Assembly (NCBI GenBank): GCA_946480575.1
Contig: CAMLKF010000033.1
Span: 1 to 19,542 of the forward strand
Length of the DNA stretch: 19,542 nucleotides
Source of the DNA: an uncultured Nitrososphaera sp.
GTDB taxonomy: Archaea > Thermoproteota > Nitrososphaeria > Nitrososphaerales > Nitrososphaeraceae
Reading direction: 5' to 3'
Made by a program: the position numbers and the translations under genes. The notes under the pieces were generated by a model. That model searched no databases, was not told the DNA's origin, and saw only the letters and a program-made list of their open reading frames with translations. Each line of letters begins with the position of its first letter. Within the stretch, counting starts at the first letter, position 1. Below, in pieces: positions 6,821 through 14,197 of the stretch.

Positions 6821-7141
6821 CTAGTCCAACTTGATGTAAATGGCGTCATCCTGTATTTTAACCTTGTAAGTTTTAAGCGGCTCTTCTGCAGGCTGGTTCT
6901 GCGGCACTCCGGTGTCGAGCTTGAACGCCGACAGGTGCAGCGGGCAGGTGACTGTCTTTTCCTCCTCGTTCATGACGCCCATCGATAAATCTGCATAAGC
7001 GTGCGTGCATATCCTGTCAGTGGCAAATACCTGGCCGCCAGCCCTTGCTATCAGGATCTTTTTCTCGCCGTGATCAAAATCAAGCAGGTCACCGTTCTTA
7101 AGCGACTTTGCATCGCATACCCTTATCCAGTCTTCTTCCAT
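6821..7141 (-). CDS. Rieske-type [2Fe-2S] ferredoxin in suf cluster
   Basis: 106 residues, the size of soluble Rieske-type ferredoxins such as BphF/NirD-like proteins. The cluster ligands are in CTH (Cys45, His47) and CPLH (Cys66, His69), separated by 18 residues. No membrane anchor and no disulfide-forming extra Cys pair, so a cytosolic low-potential type is more likely than a bc1 Rieske subunit. It sits between sufD and sufS: 18 bases after the sufD stop with a strong Shine-Dalgarno site, and 4 bases before the sufS start. It could donate electrons during Fe-S assembly or be an early client; both are inference. The ATG start is fixed by the SD at 7155-7160. Confidence 0.93.
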   Translation of the reverse strand: MEEDWIRVCDAKSLKNGDLLDFDHGEKKILIARAGGQVFATDRICTHAYADLSMGVMNEEEKTVTCPLHLSAFKLDTGVPQNQPAEEPLKTYKVKIQDDAIYIKLD

Positions 7142-7154
7142 GGGCGATTACTCT

Positions 7155-7160
7155 ACCTCC
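7155..7160 (-). promoter_or_regulatory. Shine-Dalgarno site of the Rieske gene
   Basis: The minus strand reads GGAGGT, complementary to the 3' end of archaeal 16S rRNA, 13 bases before the ATG at 7141 and touching the sufD stop codon. Internal genes of the cluster thus use SD sites while sufB appears leaderless. Confidence 0.65.
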
Positions 7161-8593
7161 TACCTGTATTTGTAGTGCTTTTCAAAGATGTCCTGCGTTT
7201 CTCGGTAGCGCGACTTTTCTACTTCAAGGATCTGCTCCATCGCCTCGTCGGTCCTGAGCATGAGAGGCCTGCTCTGCCATTTGTTCTCTATCAAATAGTT
7301 TACCCACGCTCTTATCGTCGGGCCCATCCTGCGCGACAGTGGCTCGAGGAATCCGTTTACGATCTCGCGCTTGGCGCCTTCTCTGCTCAGACCTCTGGTG
7401 GTCAGGTAGTAGATCTGGTTCTCGTCAATCTGAGCGACTGACGCCGAGTGCGTCGCCTTGACCTCGTTGGTCTCGATTTCAAGGCCGGGTATCGAGTCGG
7501 ACTTGGCGCCCCTATCAAGCAGGATTGCATGGCCTGCCAAGTATGATTCTGTGCCCTTGCCGCCCTTGCCTATCTTGATCATGCCCTTGAAGAGCGACTT
7601 TGAAGTGTCCTTGAGCACCGACTTGACGAGCACCCTCCCCCTTGAATGCTGACCGTAGTGAATCAGGTTTGAAGTGACGTCAAAGGACTGGTTGGCAATC
7701 CCAAAAATGATCTCGACGTCCTCTGCGGACGCACCAGGACCCTTCATTATGCTGTCTGTCTTGTAGCGCGATAGAAGTGACCCGAACATGCCGATGTACC
7801 ACGACATCTTGGCATCTCTTTCAACAAACGCCTTCCTGTTTGACACGTTGATAGTGTCTGCTCCCATCGCCTGGAGCGTCACCAATTCAAGGTGGGCGTT
7901 GGGGTTGACGTAGGTCTCGACAAGCTCAAAGTAGCCCTGCTGGACGTCCTGCCTGCCTGACGCGCCTGGCGCATACAGTTCCTGCACAACGGTAGCTTTT
8001 GAGCCAGTGTCTGCGACGATAACGTTGTGCGAAATAAGTGAAGTCCCGTCGTCTGCAAGCGAAGTGATTATCCTTATCGGGTCTTCAAGAACGACATTTC
8101 TTGGAATGTAAATGAAAACTCCTGACTGAAATGCCGATGCTTCAAGCGCAAGGAACTTGTCTTCGAGATAGTTAAGCTGGTTTGCGTTCATGTGCGCCTT
8201 GACTACGTCTTCGTGGTTCTTGAGGGCGTCTCTGATGCCTGAAACGACGACGCCCTGCTTGGCCAGACTGTCGCGGAGAAATATCCTGCTTATTTCCGGC
8301 CCTACCTGCAGGATGCCCGTTTTTTCCTGCTCGAGCTCCTTGAGCCTGTCATTCAAGTCTTTGCTCAAGTTAGCCGGCCTTGGCTGCTGGGCGTTGGCAA
8401 GGTGCACGCTCGTGGGCTTGATCTTGTTGACGTCTGAATACTTGCTATAAAGCGGCGACACTTCTGCAGGCAGGGACTCGTACTGCGAGAATGCCTGCTT
8501 GCGCATCGCAGCAAGCCAGCCGGGCTCCCCTCTGCCCGCCAGCGAATCGACATACTGGCTATTAATGGATGACAGGGTAGTCGTCGTCATCAT
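7160..8593 (-). CDS. sufD: Fe-S cluster assembly protein SufD
   Basis: 477 residues, with the SufB/SufD core beta-helix in the last two thirds. The C-terminal part reads KATHSASVAQIDENQIYYLTTRG: His382 corresponds to the His of the SufD HGATV motif (His360 in E. coli numbering, from memory), and the Glu after this His in SufB is Ser here. This marks it as the SufD-type partner. The N-terminal 120 residues are helical as in SufD. It forms the SufBCD scaffold with SufB and the SufC ATPase; SufC is not encoded in the window. Start: first of two ATGs, 7 bases after an SD site. A Thr-rich MMTTTT start leaves the exact ATG open by one codon. Confidence 0.93.
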   Translation of the reverse strand: MMTTTTLSSINSQYVDSLAGRGEPGWLAAMRKQAFSQYESLPAEVSPLYSKYSDVNKIKPTSVHLANAQQPRPANLSKDLNDRLKELEQEKTGILQVGPEISRIFLRDSLAKQGVVVSGIRDALKNHEDVVKAHMNANQLNYLEDKFLALEASAFQSGVFIYIPRNVVLEDPIRIITSLADDGTSLISHNVIVADTGSKATVVQELYAPGASGRQDVQQGYFELVETYVNPNAHLELVTLQAMGADTINVSNRKAFVERDAKMSWYIGMFGSLLSRYKTDSIMKGPGASAEDVEIIFGIANQSFDVTSNLIHYGQHSRGRVLVKSVLKDTSKSLFKGMIKIGKGGKGTESYLAGHAILLDRGAKSDSIPGLEIETNEVKATHSASVAQIDENQIYYLTTRGLSREGAKREIVNGFLEPLSRRMGPTIRAWVNYLIENKWQSRPLMLRTDEAMEQILEVEKSRYRETQDIFEKHYKYR

Positions 8594-8600
8594 TTTATGC

Positions 8601-8607
8601 GATCACC
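8601..8607 (-). promoter_or_regulatory. Shine-Dalgarno site of sufD
   Basis: The minus strand reads GGTGATC, matching the complement of the conserved GATCACC near the 16S rRNA 3' end, 7 bases before the ATG at 8593. It fixes the sufD start in the 37-base sufB-sufD gap. Confidence 0.6.
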
Positions 8608-8630
8608 GAAAAAGAAGGAAGGAAGGTGAT

Positions 8631-10031
8631 TTAGCCGACAGAGCCTTCCATTTCCATCTTGATAAGTCTGCTAAGCTCTACAGCATATTCCATTGGCAGC
8701 TCTTTTGTGAATGGGTCCATGAATCCGCCCACGATCATTGACAGCGCGTCAGACTCTGAATATCCCCTGCTCATCAGGTAGAATATCTGGTCTTCGCCTA
8801 TCTTGCCGACTGTTGCCTCATGGGTTATAGTGGCGTCATCCTCGTTGATTTCAATGTACGGGTATGTGTCTGTTCTCGAGTGCTCGTCAAGCAAAAGTGC
8901 GTCACATCTGACATTGGACTTGACGCCTGTAGCTCCCTTGGCCACGTGCAGCAGTCCCCTGTATGTCGTCCTGCCAGAGTCCTTGCTCACTGACTTGCTC
9001 GTGATTCTTGAAGTTGTGTTTGGCGCAAGGTGAACTGCCTTGGCACCTGCGTCCTGATGCATTCCAGATCCCGCAAACGCCACCGATATTACTTCAGCGT
9101 GTGCGTTCTTACCCAGCATGTAGACTCCAGGGTACTTCATTGTTAATTTGCTTCCAATGTTTCCGTCAACCCACTCCACTGTCGCACCTTCATAAGCATA
9201 GGCCCTCTTTGTCACGAGGTTGTAGACGTCCTTGCTCCAGTTCTGGATTGTCGTGTATCTTATTTTGGCGCCCTTCTTCGCAATCAATTCAACGACTGCG
9301 GAGTGCAATGATTCGGTTGTATAGACTGGCGCCGTGCACCCTTCGATGTAGTGAACTTCGGCTCCTTCGTCTGCGATAATAAGCGTGCGCTCAAACTGGC
9401 CGATGTTCTCTGCGTTTATCCTGAAATACGCCTGCAGAGGCAGTTCGACCTTGACATTTGGCGGGACGTAAATGAACGAGCCGCCAGACCATACCGCGCT
9501 GTTGAGCGCAGCAAACTTGTTGTCCTCCGGCGGGATTACCTTGCCAAAGTGCTTTTTGACAATGTCTGGATATTGCTTGACCGCTGTGTCAGTATCAACG
9601 AAAATTACTCCCTGCTTTTGCAGGTCTTCCCTCAAATTGTGATAAACGGTTTCAGATTCATATTGAGCACCCACGCCTGCAAGGAACTTGCGCTCTGCTT
9701 CCGGGATGCCGAGCTTTTCAAACGTGTTCCTTACCGATTCAGGAACCTCGTCCCAGCTCTTGCTGGTCTTTTCTGACGCCTTGGCATAGTAGTAGATGTT
9801 CTGGAAGTCGATCTTGGACAGGTCGCCTCCCCAATTTGGCATCGGCTTGCTCATGAAGACATCGTATGACCTGAGCCTGAAATCCCTCATCCAGTCCGGC
9901 TCGCCTTTCAGCTTGCTGATCTCCTCGACCGTGCCCCTTGAGAGCCCCTTCTTGCTGAGGAATATATACAGCTCTGTAGAGTCCTTAAAGTCATACTTGC
10001 TATAGTCCATGTTCAGATCTTTTGCAGTCAT
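8631..10031 (-). CDS. sufB: Fe-S cluster assembly protein SufB
   Basis: 466 residues, the usual SufB length. The conserved C-terminal core is plain: [19 protein letters not shown] with Cys376, and [21 protein letters not shown] with His404-Glu405. These correspond to the Cys and Glu implicated in cluster building in E. coli SufB. SufB is the main scaffold of the SufBCD complex in the cytosol. It is the first gene of the cluster; the ATG at 10031 lies 27 bases after the near edge of a strong TATA box, so the message is nearly leaderless. An ATG at 10010 (residue 8) is a less likely start. A small palindrome between TATA and ATG could be an operator. Confidence 0.96.
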   Translation of the reverse strand: MTAKDLNMDYSKYDFKDSTELYIFLSKKGLSRGTVEEISKLKGEPDWMRDFRLRSYDVFMSKPMPNWGGDLSKIDFQNIYYYAKASEKTSKSWDEVPESVRNTFEKLGIPEAERKFLAGVGAQYESETVYHNLREDLQKQGVIFVDTDTAVKQYPDIVKKHFGKVIPPEDNKFAALNSAVWSGGSFIYVPPNVKVELPLQAYFRINAENIGQFERTLIIADEGAEVHYIEGCTAPVYTTESLHSAVVELIAKKGAKIRYTTIQNWSKDVYNLVTKRAYAYEGATVEWVDGNIGSKLTMKYPGVYMLGKNAHAEVISVAFAGSGMHQDAGAKAVHLAPNTTSRITSKSVSKDSGRTTYRGLLHVAKGATGVKSNVRCDALLLDEHSRTDTYPYIEINEDDATITHEATVGKIGEDQIFYLMSRGYSESDALSMIVGGFMDPFTKELPMEYAVELSRLIKMEMEGSVG

Positions 10032-10042
10032 ATGCAGTTAGT

Positions 10043-10055
10043 ATAACGCTGTTAT
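10043..10055. promoter_or_regulatory. Candidate operator palindrome of the suf cluster
   Basis: ATAAC-GCT-GTTAT is a perfect 5-3-5 inverted repeat placed between the suf TATA box and the predicted transcription start. A bound protein here could block preinitiation complex assembly. No second copy was noticed elsewhere in the window. Short palindromes also occur by chance. Confidence 0.35.
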
Positions 10056-10057
10056 GT

Positions 10058-10070
10058 TTTATATATATTT
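10058..10070 (-). promoter_or_regulatory. TATA box of the suf cluster
   Basis: The minus strand reads AAATATATATAAA, centred about 33 bases before the sufB ATG at 10031. It is the strongest TATA element in the window and probably drives the whole six-gene cluster. Confidence 0.7.
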
Positions 10071-10160
10071 TCCATTTTTCCATGGGTGTCTCAGTGAATT
10101 TGCACAAGCTAACTACCATGCTCTGCAATAATTACCCGAAAGCTGAAGACTCGAAAACTG

Positions 10161-10168
10161 CATATAAT
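10161..10168 (+). promoter_or_regulatory. TATA-like box for the alpha/beta hydrolase
   Basis: CATATAAT lies 24 to 31 bases before the ATG at 10192, a good spacing for a leaderless archaeal transcript. Confidence 0.5.
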
Positions 10169-10191
10169 GCTGGAACTTCATCCGGCAGCAA

Positions 10192-11007
10192 ATGCAAGAG
10201 CTTTCAGTAGGTGTAAAAGGGTTCAACATTCGATATAAGGAATCAGGAAGAGAACATGCTGTTTCTACTACAAAGAGGCACATCCTGTTCATACACGGCA
10301 TCGGCTCGTCGTCGGACAGGTGGCTGGACATCCCAGACGCACTAGCAAGATATTTCCATACAATATCTGTCGACCTGATAGGCTTTGGAGGAAGCGACAA
10401 GCCCGCGACGATGGATTACAACATAAAGAACCTTGCAGAATTTATTCTGGAATTCATGGACAAGGTGAAAATTGACGATGGCAGGACAGCGATTGTAGGC
10501 CATTCCCTTGGCGGATACATTGCCGCCGAAGTCGCCATGCAGAAAAGGGACACACTTGAAAGGCTTGTTTTGATAGATTCATCAGGGATGCTTGAAAAGC
10601 CAACTCCTCTGCTTGAAGAGTACCTCGACGCCGCACTGAGTCCTTCATATGAAAAGGTAAAGAAAGTGTTTGAGCAAATGACAAGCTATCCTTTTGCAAT
10701 TCTTCCTATTCTGATCGAGCTTTTCATAAAAAGGATGGAATCGCCCGGCGCCAAGCATGCATTCAAGTCCGCTTTTCTGGATAGCACGAGAAATAGAATC
10801 GATTTGGCAAGATTGAATTCAATTGGAGATATGCCTGCTTTGATCCTATGGGGGTCAGACGACAGAGTAATACCAGTTGAGCATTCAAAACTGTTCAAAC
10901 AGGTATTCAGAAATGCCCCTGTTGAGATAATAGAAAATGGAGGCCATGCGCCGTTTGCAGAAAAGCCTGCTCTGGTGTGCGAGATATTGCATTCTTTCAT
11001 GTCATGA
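10192..11007 (+). CDS. Alpha/beta hydrolase fold protein
   Basis: 271 residues. ILFIHGIGSSSDRW (about 31-44) is the oxyanion HG motif, and GHSLGG (103-108) is the nucleophile elbow with Ser105. WGSDDRVIP holds the acid (Asp223 or Asp224) and NGGHAPF the catalytic His252. A cap-like helical insert (about 130-200) sits where lid domains of esterases, lipases and C-C hydrolases lie. No signal peptide, so a cytosolic enzyme. The family covers esterases, haloperoxidase-like enzymes and meta-cleavage hydrolases; the substrate cannot be assigned. It is divergent from sufB, with 160 bases between the two starts, and ends 12 bases before the tail of the opposite-strand gene. Confidence 0.92.
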   Translation: MQELSVGVKGFNIRYKESGREHAVSTTKRHILFIHGIGSSSDRWLDIPDALARYFHTISVDLIGFGGSDKPATMDYNIKNLAEFILEFMDKVKIDDGRTAIVGHSLGGYIAAEVAMQKRDTLERLVLIDSSGMLEKPTPLLEEYLDAALSPSYEKVKKVFEQMTSYPFAILPILIELFIKRMESPGAKHAFKSAFLDSTRNRIDLARLNSIGDMPALILWGSDDRVIPVEHSKLFKQVFRNAPVEIIENGGHAPFAEKPALVCEILHSFMS

Positions 11008-11019
11008 AAAATAGACAAG

Positions 11020-11400
11020 TTAGCCGCTGTTTCCGCCTGCAGGGCTTCTCGCTTCTGACTTTTTCATTTCCAGCGCGCCTTTTCTCACCATGGTTTGGGC
11101 GTCAGGCGAGAGGTCGCCCATCTTGATTTCACCTGTTTTCAACTTCTCGATGGCCTGCTTGACCGACAAGCTGCTTCTTGGGCCAGCAACTTGCAGGTCA
11201 AGGACACTTTGGCCTGCCTTTTCGCCCAGCACCCAGAGCAGTTCCTCAATCCTGCCCCTGTTGGTAGCGAGGCGCTCCGAGTGTTCTGCGAATGCAGTCT
11301 CGTTGTGATCCCTGATCGCTCTGGCAAGCATCTTGGCAATCGAGCTTGACTGGCCCTCCAGGAGGTCTATCCTCAGCCTTACGTCCTTCTCGGCACGCAA
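11020..11400 (-). CDS. Hypothetical helical protein (126 residues)
   Basis: Not recognised. Almost entirely helical and charged: a long helix or coiled coil from about residue 5 to 65 (ending in RIEELLWVLGEKAGQ), then a Ser-rich linker, a second helical part with SVKQAIEKLKTGEIKMGDLSPD, and a flexible tail (ARSPAGGNSG). No Cys, His cluster or membrane segment. The only early start is a TTG at 11400, three codons after an in-frame stop; the next ATG would be residue 24. It begins 28 bases after the Nudix gene on the same strand, so the two are probably one operon. Confidence 0.65.
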   Translation of the reverse strand: MRAEKDVRLRIDLLEGQSSSIAKMLARAIRDHNETAFAEHSERLATNRGRIEELLWVLGEKAGQSVLDLQVAGPRSSLSVKQAIEKLKTGEIKMGDLSPDAQTMVRKGALEMKKSEARSPAGGNSG

Positions 11401-11428
11401 AACTGGCTAGTCTTCTGCGGAGGAGGCT

Positions 11429-11878
11429 TTAATCATTTCTTCTCTTGGTCGACCAGAAGGTGCCGTCTGATGTCTTCCACTTCTTGTAATCCCGCAAAAT
11501 CTGGGCGTGGTCAAAGGCTATCTCTTGCTTTTCGATGGTGCCAAGCTCTACCCACTCGATGCTCTCCGCGTCATCGCCAGCTTTGTCAGAGCCTCCTACG
11601 ATTATTCCTACGAAAACTATGCTCATGATGTGCTTTCTCGGGTCGCGCTTCGGGTCGGAATAGACGCCCAGAATTTCGATCGGCTCGACTTCAAGTGTCG
11701 TCTCCTCAATCGCCTCCCTCCTTGCCGCTTCCTCGGCTGTCTCGCCTTCGTTAATGAAGCCGCCTGGCAGTGCCAGCTGACCTTTGAATGGGTCTTTCTT
11801 ACGCCTCACCATAAGGATCTTGGAATCGCGCTGCAAAATGATATCGGCTGTGGGCGTGGGATTGCGGTATTCTTTCAT
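11429..11878 (-). CDS. Nudix hydrolase, ADP-ribose pyrophosphatase-like
   Basis: 149 residues. The Nudix box runs from Gly40: GFINEGE (Gly40, Glu46) and RREAIEET (Arg54, Glu55, Glu58, Glu59). The usual Gly after EEx is Thr61, a mild deviation; the metal-binding glutamates are all present. YSDPKRDPRKHIMS is typical of the ADP-ribose/NADH-type branch. Such enzymes split nucleoside diphosphates linked to another group, in the cytosol, with Mg2+. The ATG start has a weak TATA-like TTAATAC about 22-28 bases upstream. Probable operon with the hypothetical gene downstream. Confidence 0.9.
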   Translation of the reverse strand: MKEYRNPTPTADIILQRDSKILMVRRKKDPFKGQLALPGGFINEGETAEEAARREAIEETTLEVEPIEILGVYSDPKRDPRKHIMSIVFVGIIVGGSDKAGDDAESIEWVELGTIEKQEIAFDHAQILRDYKKWKTSDGTFWSTKRRND

Positions 11879-12019
11879 GAAGTACCATGGGCATGCACTG
11901 TATTAACGACTCTAGCTCTTGCAATAATTCCAATATTGCAGAACTTTACTTTCAGAAATAGCATAAATTTCGACACCAATACTAAAATCAATATAGTATT
12001 TCTAAAATGTGCTAAATTC

Positions 12020-12029
12020 TTATTAATAT
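12020..12029 (+). promoter_or_regulatory. TATA-like box for the small zinc-ribbon ORF
   Basis: TTATTAATAT lies 21 to 30 bases before the ATG at 12050 in an otherwise A/T-rich gap, as expected for a leaderless gene. Confidence 0.35.
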
Positions 12030-12049
12030 GTACGGCCATTAGTACTATA

Positions 12050-12190
12050 ATGTCTGCCATTTTTGAAATGGAAGATACGCCAGCTCCTCTCACGATTTGC
12101 CCAAGATGTGGAAGGCAGGTAAGGATCGACGGGCACTGCGAGTGCGAAATGCTATTCTCAGACACATATCGTTACCGAAAGGCAAAGTAA
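12050..12190 (+). CDS. Small zinc-ribbon-like protein (46 residues)
   Basis: The frame is open far upstream, but that part lies antisense to the Nudix gene. A TATA-like element and a rise in G+C content point to the ATG at 12050 (or 12068). The protein has CPRCGRQV (Cys17, Cys20) and GHCECE (Cys30, Cys32), a compact four-cysteine metal site of the rubredoxin/zinc-ribbon knuckle type, with a basic tail. Such mini zinc proteins are common in archaea and mostly uncharacterised; nucleic-acid or protein binding is likely but unproven. It converges with the radical SAM gene, 38 bases from its stop. Confidence 0.5.
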   Translation: MSAIFEMEDTPAPLTICPRCGRQVRIDGHCECEMLFSDTYRYRKAK

Positions 12191-12228
12191 ACGACGATAA
12201 TAAATATGGAGGCGAGCTGATCGCTAGC

Positions 12229-13170
12229 CTAGGTCAGGTAGCTCAGCAGGCTAGTCTGCCCAAGACAGGATTTGTCAATGCGCTGCGGGCCCATGTAATC
12301 AGGAAAGTCGCACAGCATCCCGCGGCCTGTTATTTTTTGCTCAAAACCATTCAGGATTTTCTCTGCGTATTCCCTGTTGGCCGCTACGTAGCTTGAGTTG
12401 AGTGGCTCTTGGAAATTGTATATCCGCTTGTACGTTTCAACTCCCCCGGGGATCTCGAGCAATTTCAAAACGATTTTCATCCGCTCCCAGATGTCAGTCC
12501 GCAGCCTCAGCATCGCGCCAAACATGTGGCGAAGGCCGGCCGCCTCGCAAGCGTCCGCCACGGCGTCAAGCTCCCAGTCGCTGTCGGTGACAAGCGGCAT
12601 TATCGGGTCAACGTTAACTCCACAGCATACTCCTGCGTCGGTGAACTTTTTGACGGCTGCAAATATCCTGCCGGCCGGCGCCGTGCCCGGCTCCACCACC
12701 CTGCGTATTTTTTCGTTGCATGTTGTTATCGACCACACGATAAAGCAGTTGTGCCTGTATTGCCTGTGGAGCTCGAGGTCACGCTCGATTATTGCAGATT
12801 TTGTGAATATATAGTACGGCACGTTGTATTTCTGCAGCACCTCTAGACATCTTCTGGTAAGCCGAAAGCGAAGCTCTGCCGGCTGGTATGCGTCAGTCGC
12901 AGAGGCCACCATTACAGGGTCGATGGTGTCGGACTTCCATGAAGCAAGCTGCTTGTCAAGCACTTCAGGCGCGTTGCTCTTTGCGTAAATCCTGTCGTAA
13001 AACTCGGGCGACCACTCGTACGTCGCGTAGCAGTAGGCGCAGCGGTGACCGCACCCCTGGTACGGGTTTATCGCAAGGCCATTATAGTTCTTTACCACAA
13101 AGGGGTGGATTATCGACTTGCTCGTCTTTGTTTCAAATCTTGCTGCTCCGCTATACCAGACTCCTGACAT
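12229..13170 (-). CDS. SPL-like radical SAM protein (COG1533 type)
   Basis: 313 residues from the ATG at 13170. The frame stays open to 13764, but this is antisense to the next gene, and a TATA element at 13194-13202 fixes the start. NPYQGCGHRCAYCYA (Cys40, Cys44, Cys47) is the CxxxCxxC motif for the radical SAM [4Fe-4S] cluster, in the context typical of the spore-photoproduct-lyase-like/Rv2578c-type family. Further family features are ATDAYQPAE, YIFTKS, and VEPGTAPAGRIF followed by VNVDPIMP. The natural reaction of most members is unknown; DNA photoproduct repair is known only for true SplB. Divergent from the dehydrogenase gene. Confidence 0.88.
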   Translation of the reverse strand: MSGVWYSGAARFETKTSKSIIHPFVVKNYNGLAINPYQGCGHRCAYCYATYEWSPEFYDRIYAKSNAPEVLDKQLASWKSDTIDPVMVASATDAYQPAELRFRLTRRCLEVLQKYNVPYYIFTKSAIIERDLELHRQYRHNCFIVWSITTCNEKIRRVVEPGTAPAGRIFAAVKKFTDAGVCCGVNVDPIMPLVTDSDWELDAVADACEAAGLRHMFGAMLRLRTDIWERMKIVLKLLEIPGGVETYKRIYNFQEPLNSSYVAANREYAEKILNGFEQKITGRGMLCDFPDYMGPQRIDKSCLGQTSLLSYLT

Positions 13171-13193
13171 GTTTGCACATGCAAGGGCATGCC

Positions 13194-13202
13194 ATAATAT
13201 AA
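13194..13202 (-). promoter_or_regulatory. TATA box for the radical SAM gene
   Basis: The minus strand reads TTATATTAT, 24 to 32 bases before the ATG at 13170. Confidence 0.55.
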
Positions 13203-13282
13203 GGCGGGCAGCACCTCTGCGGGGGAGAGGGGGATAATACTCGTCACGCAGCCGTTGTCCAGCACAAGTGAAATAGAAGAAG

Positions 13283-13296
13283 TATAGTTTTTTATT
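13283..13296 (+). promoter_or_regulatory. TATA-like region for the dehydrogenase/PAC2 unit
   Basis: TATAGTTTTTTATT lies 23 to 36 bases before the ATG at 13319. It argues against the earlier TTG (13295) and ATG (13304) starts, which fall within or right beside the element. Confidence 0.45.
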
Positions 13297-13318
13297 GCTG
13301 CAGATGTGCAGGTCACGT

Positions 13319-14197
13319 ATGAGAGTAGGCGTGGCAGGCCTCGGGCTAATGGGTTCCGGCATTGCAGCACGGCTGACAAGCACCAGCCATCCTGTATCTG
13401 TGTACAACCGCAGCAGGCAGAAGGCAGAGCGCTTTTCCAAAATCGCCAAAGTGGCTGCAAGCCCGAAAGAGCTTGCCGACAATTGCGACATCATTATTAC
13501 AGTAGTCACTGATTTTGACGCCGTCAGAGAAGTGCTCTTGGGAGAAGAAGGCGTGATAAAATCAAGCAACCACAGCCTGATTGTGGCAGACGCAAGCACA
13601 ATAGCGCCTTCCGAGTCAGAGCATTGCGCCAAGACCCTGCGGCAAGCGGAAATAGAAATGCTTGGCATGCCCGTCATGGGAGGGCCTGCGGCAGCAGAGG
13701 CAGGCGAGCTTGTGCCCATGATTGCAGGCAGTAGGCAGGCGTATGAGAAGGCTCTGCCTGTCATTGAAAAGCTGGGCAGGCCGTATTACATCGGAGGCAA
13801 AGATGGGGCTGCAAATGTGATCAAGCTGGCGCTCAATCTGAACATTGGGCTCATTGCTAGCGCGGTCTCAGAAGGGATAACCCTTGCTAGAGGTTCAGGC
13901 ATTGACCCGTTGATATTCATCCAGATACTGAACTCTACCTATTTCAAGACGGGTCTATCGGAGAAGAAAGGGCCCAAAATGGTAAGCGGCGACTTTACTC
14001 CTTCATTCTACCTCAAAAACATGCTCAAGGACTTGGAGCTTGCAGCAAGCACCGCGCAGGCAACCGGTATCACGCTCCCGCAGACGGCCCTAGCGCAGCA
14101 GATCTTTCGCGCTGCAAACAACAGCGGGTTTTCAGAGCAGGACTATACTGCAATCTGTGCTTTTCTGGCAAAAACAAACGGGATCGAAAACAAATGA
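13319..14197 (+). CDS. Beta-hydroxyacid dehydrogenase family (3-hydroxyisobutyrate dehydrogenase-like) reductase
   Basis: 292 residues from the ATG at 13319. MRVGVAGLGLMGSGIA is the NAD(P)-binding Rossmann motif at the very N-terminus. DASTIAPSES and MPVMGGPAAAEAGEL match the substrate-binding strands of the 3-hydroxyisobutyrate dehydrogenase / GLYR1 family. Lys169 and Asn173 in NVIKLALNLN are the catalytic Lys and its partner. YNRSRQK after beta-2 suggests NADP(H) preference. Possible substrates are glyoxylate, succinic or malonic semialdehyde, or 3-hydroxyisobutyrate. The semialdehydes are intermediates of the thaumarchaeal 3-hydroxypropionate/4-hydroxybutyrate cycle, so a role there is thinkable but not shown. 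Its stop overlaps the PAC2 start by 4 bases. Confidence 0.9.
   Translation: MRVGVAGLGLMGSGIAARLTSTSHPVSVYNRSRQKAERFSKIAKVAASPKELADNCDIIITVVTDFDAVREVLLGEEGVIKSSNHSLIVADASTIAPSESEHCAKTLRQAEIEMLGMPVMGGPAAAEAGELVPMIAGSRQAYEKALPVIEKLGRPYYIGGKDGAANVIKLALNLNIGLIASAVSEGITLARGSGIDPLIFIQILNSTYFKTGLSEKKGPKMVSGDFTPSFYLKNMLKDLELAASTAQATGITLPQTALAQQIFRAANNSGFSEQDYTAICAFLAKTNGIENK

Noticed and set aside
6817..6849. Longer sufS start at 6849
   Set aside because: It would overlap the Rieske gene by 29 bases; the ATG pair at 6816 gives the usual family N-terminus and clean spacing.
5162..9776. Many plus-strand open frames opposite the suf genes
   Set aside because: They mirror the codon structure of strongly conserved minus-strand genes and show no family motifs of their own.
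11507..12049. Long plus-strand open frame leading into the small zinc-ribbon ORF
   Set aside because: Mostly antisense to the Nudix gene; only the end from 12050 has a promoter-like element and protein-like features.
13171..13764. Upstream extension of the radical SAM frame (would give 511 residues)
   Set aside because: It runs antisense through the dehydrogenase gene; the extra residues lack family resemblance, and a TATA box marks the start at 13170.
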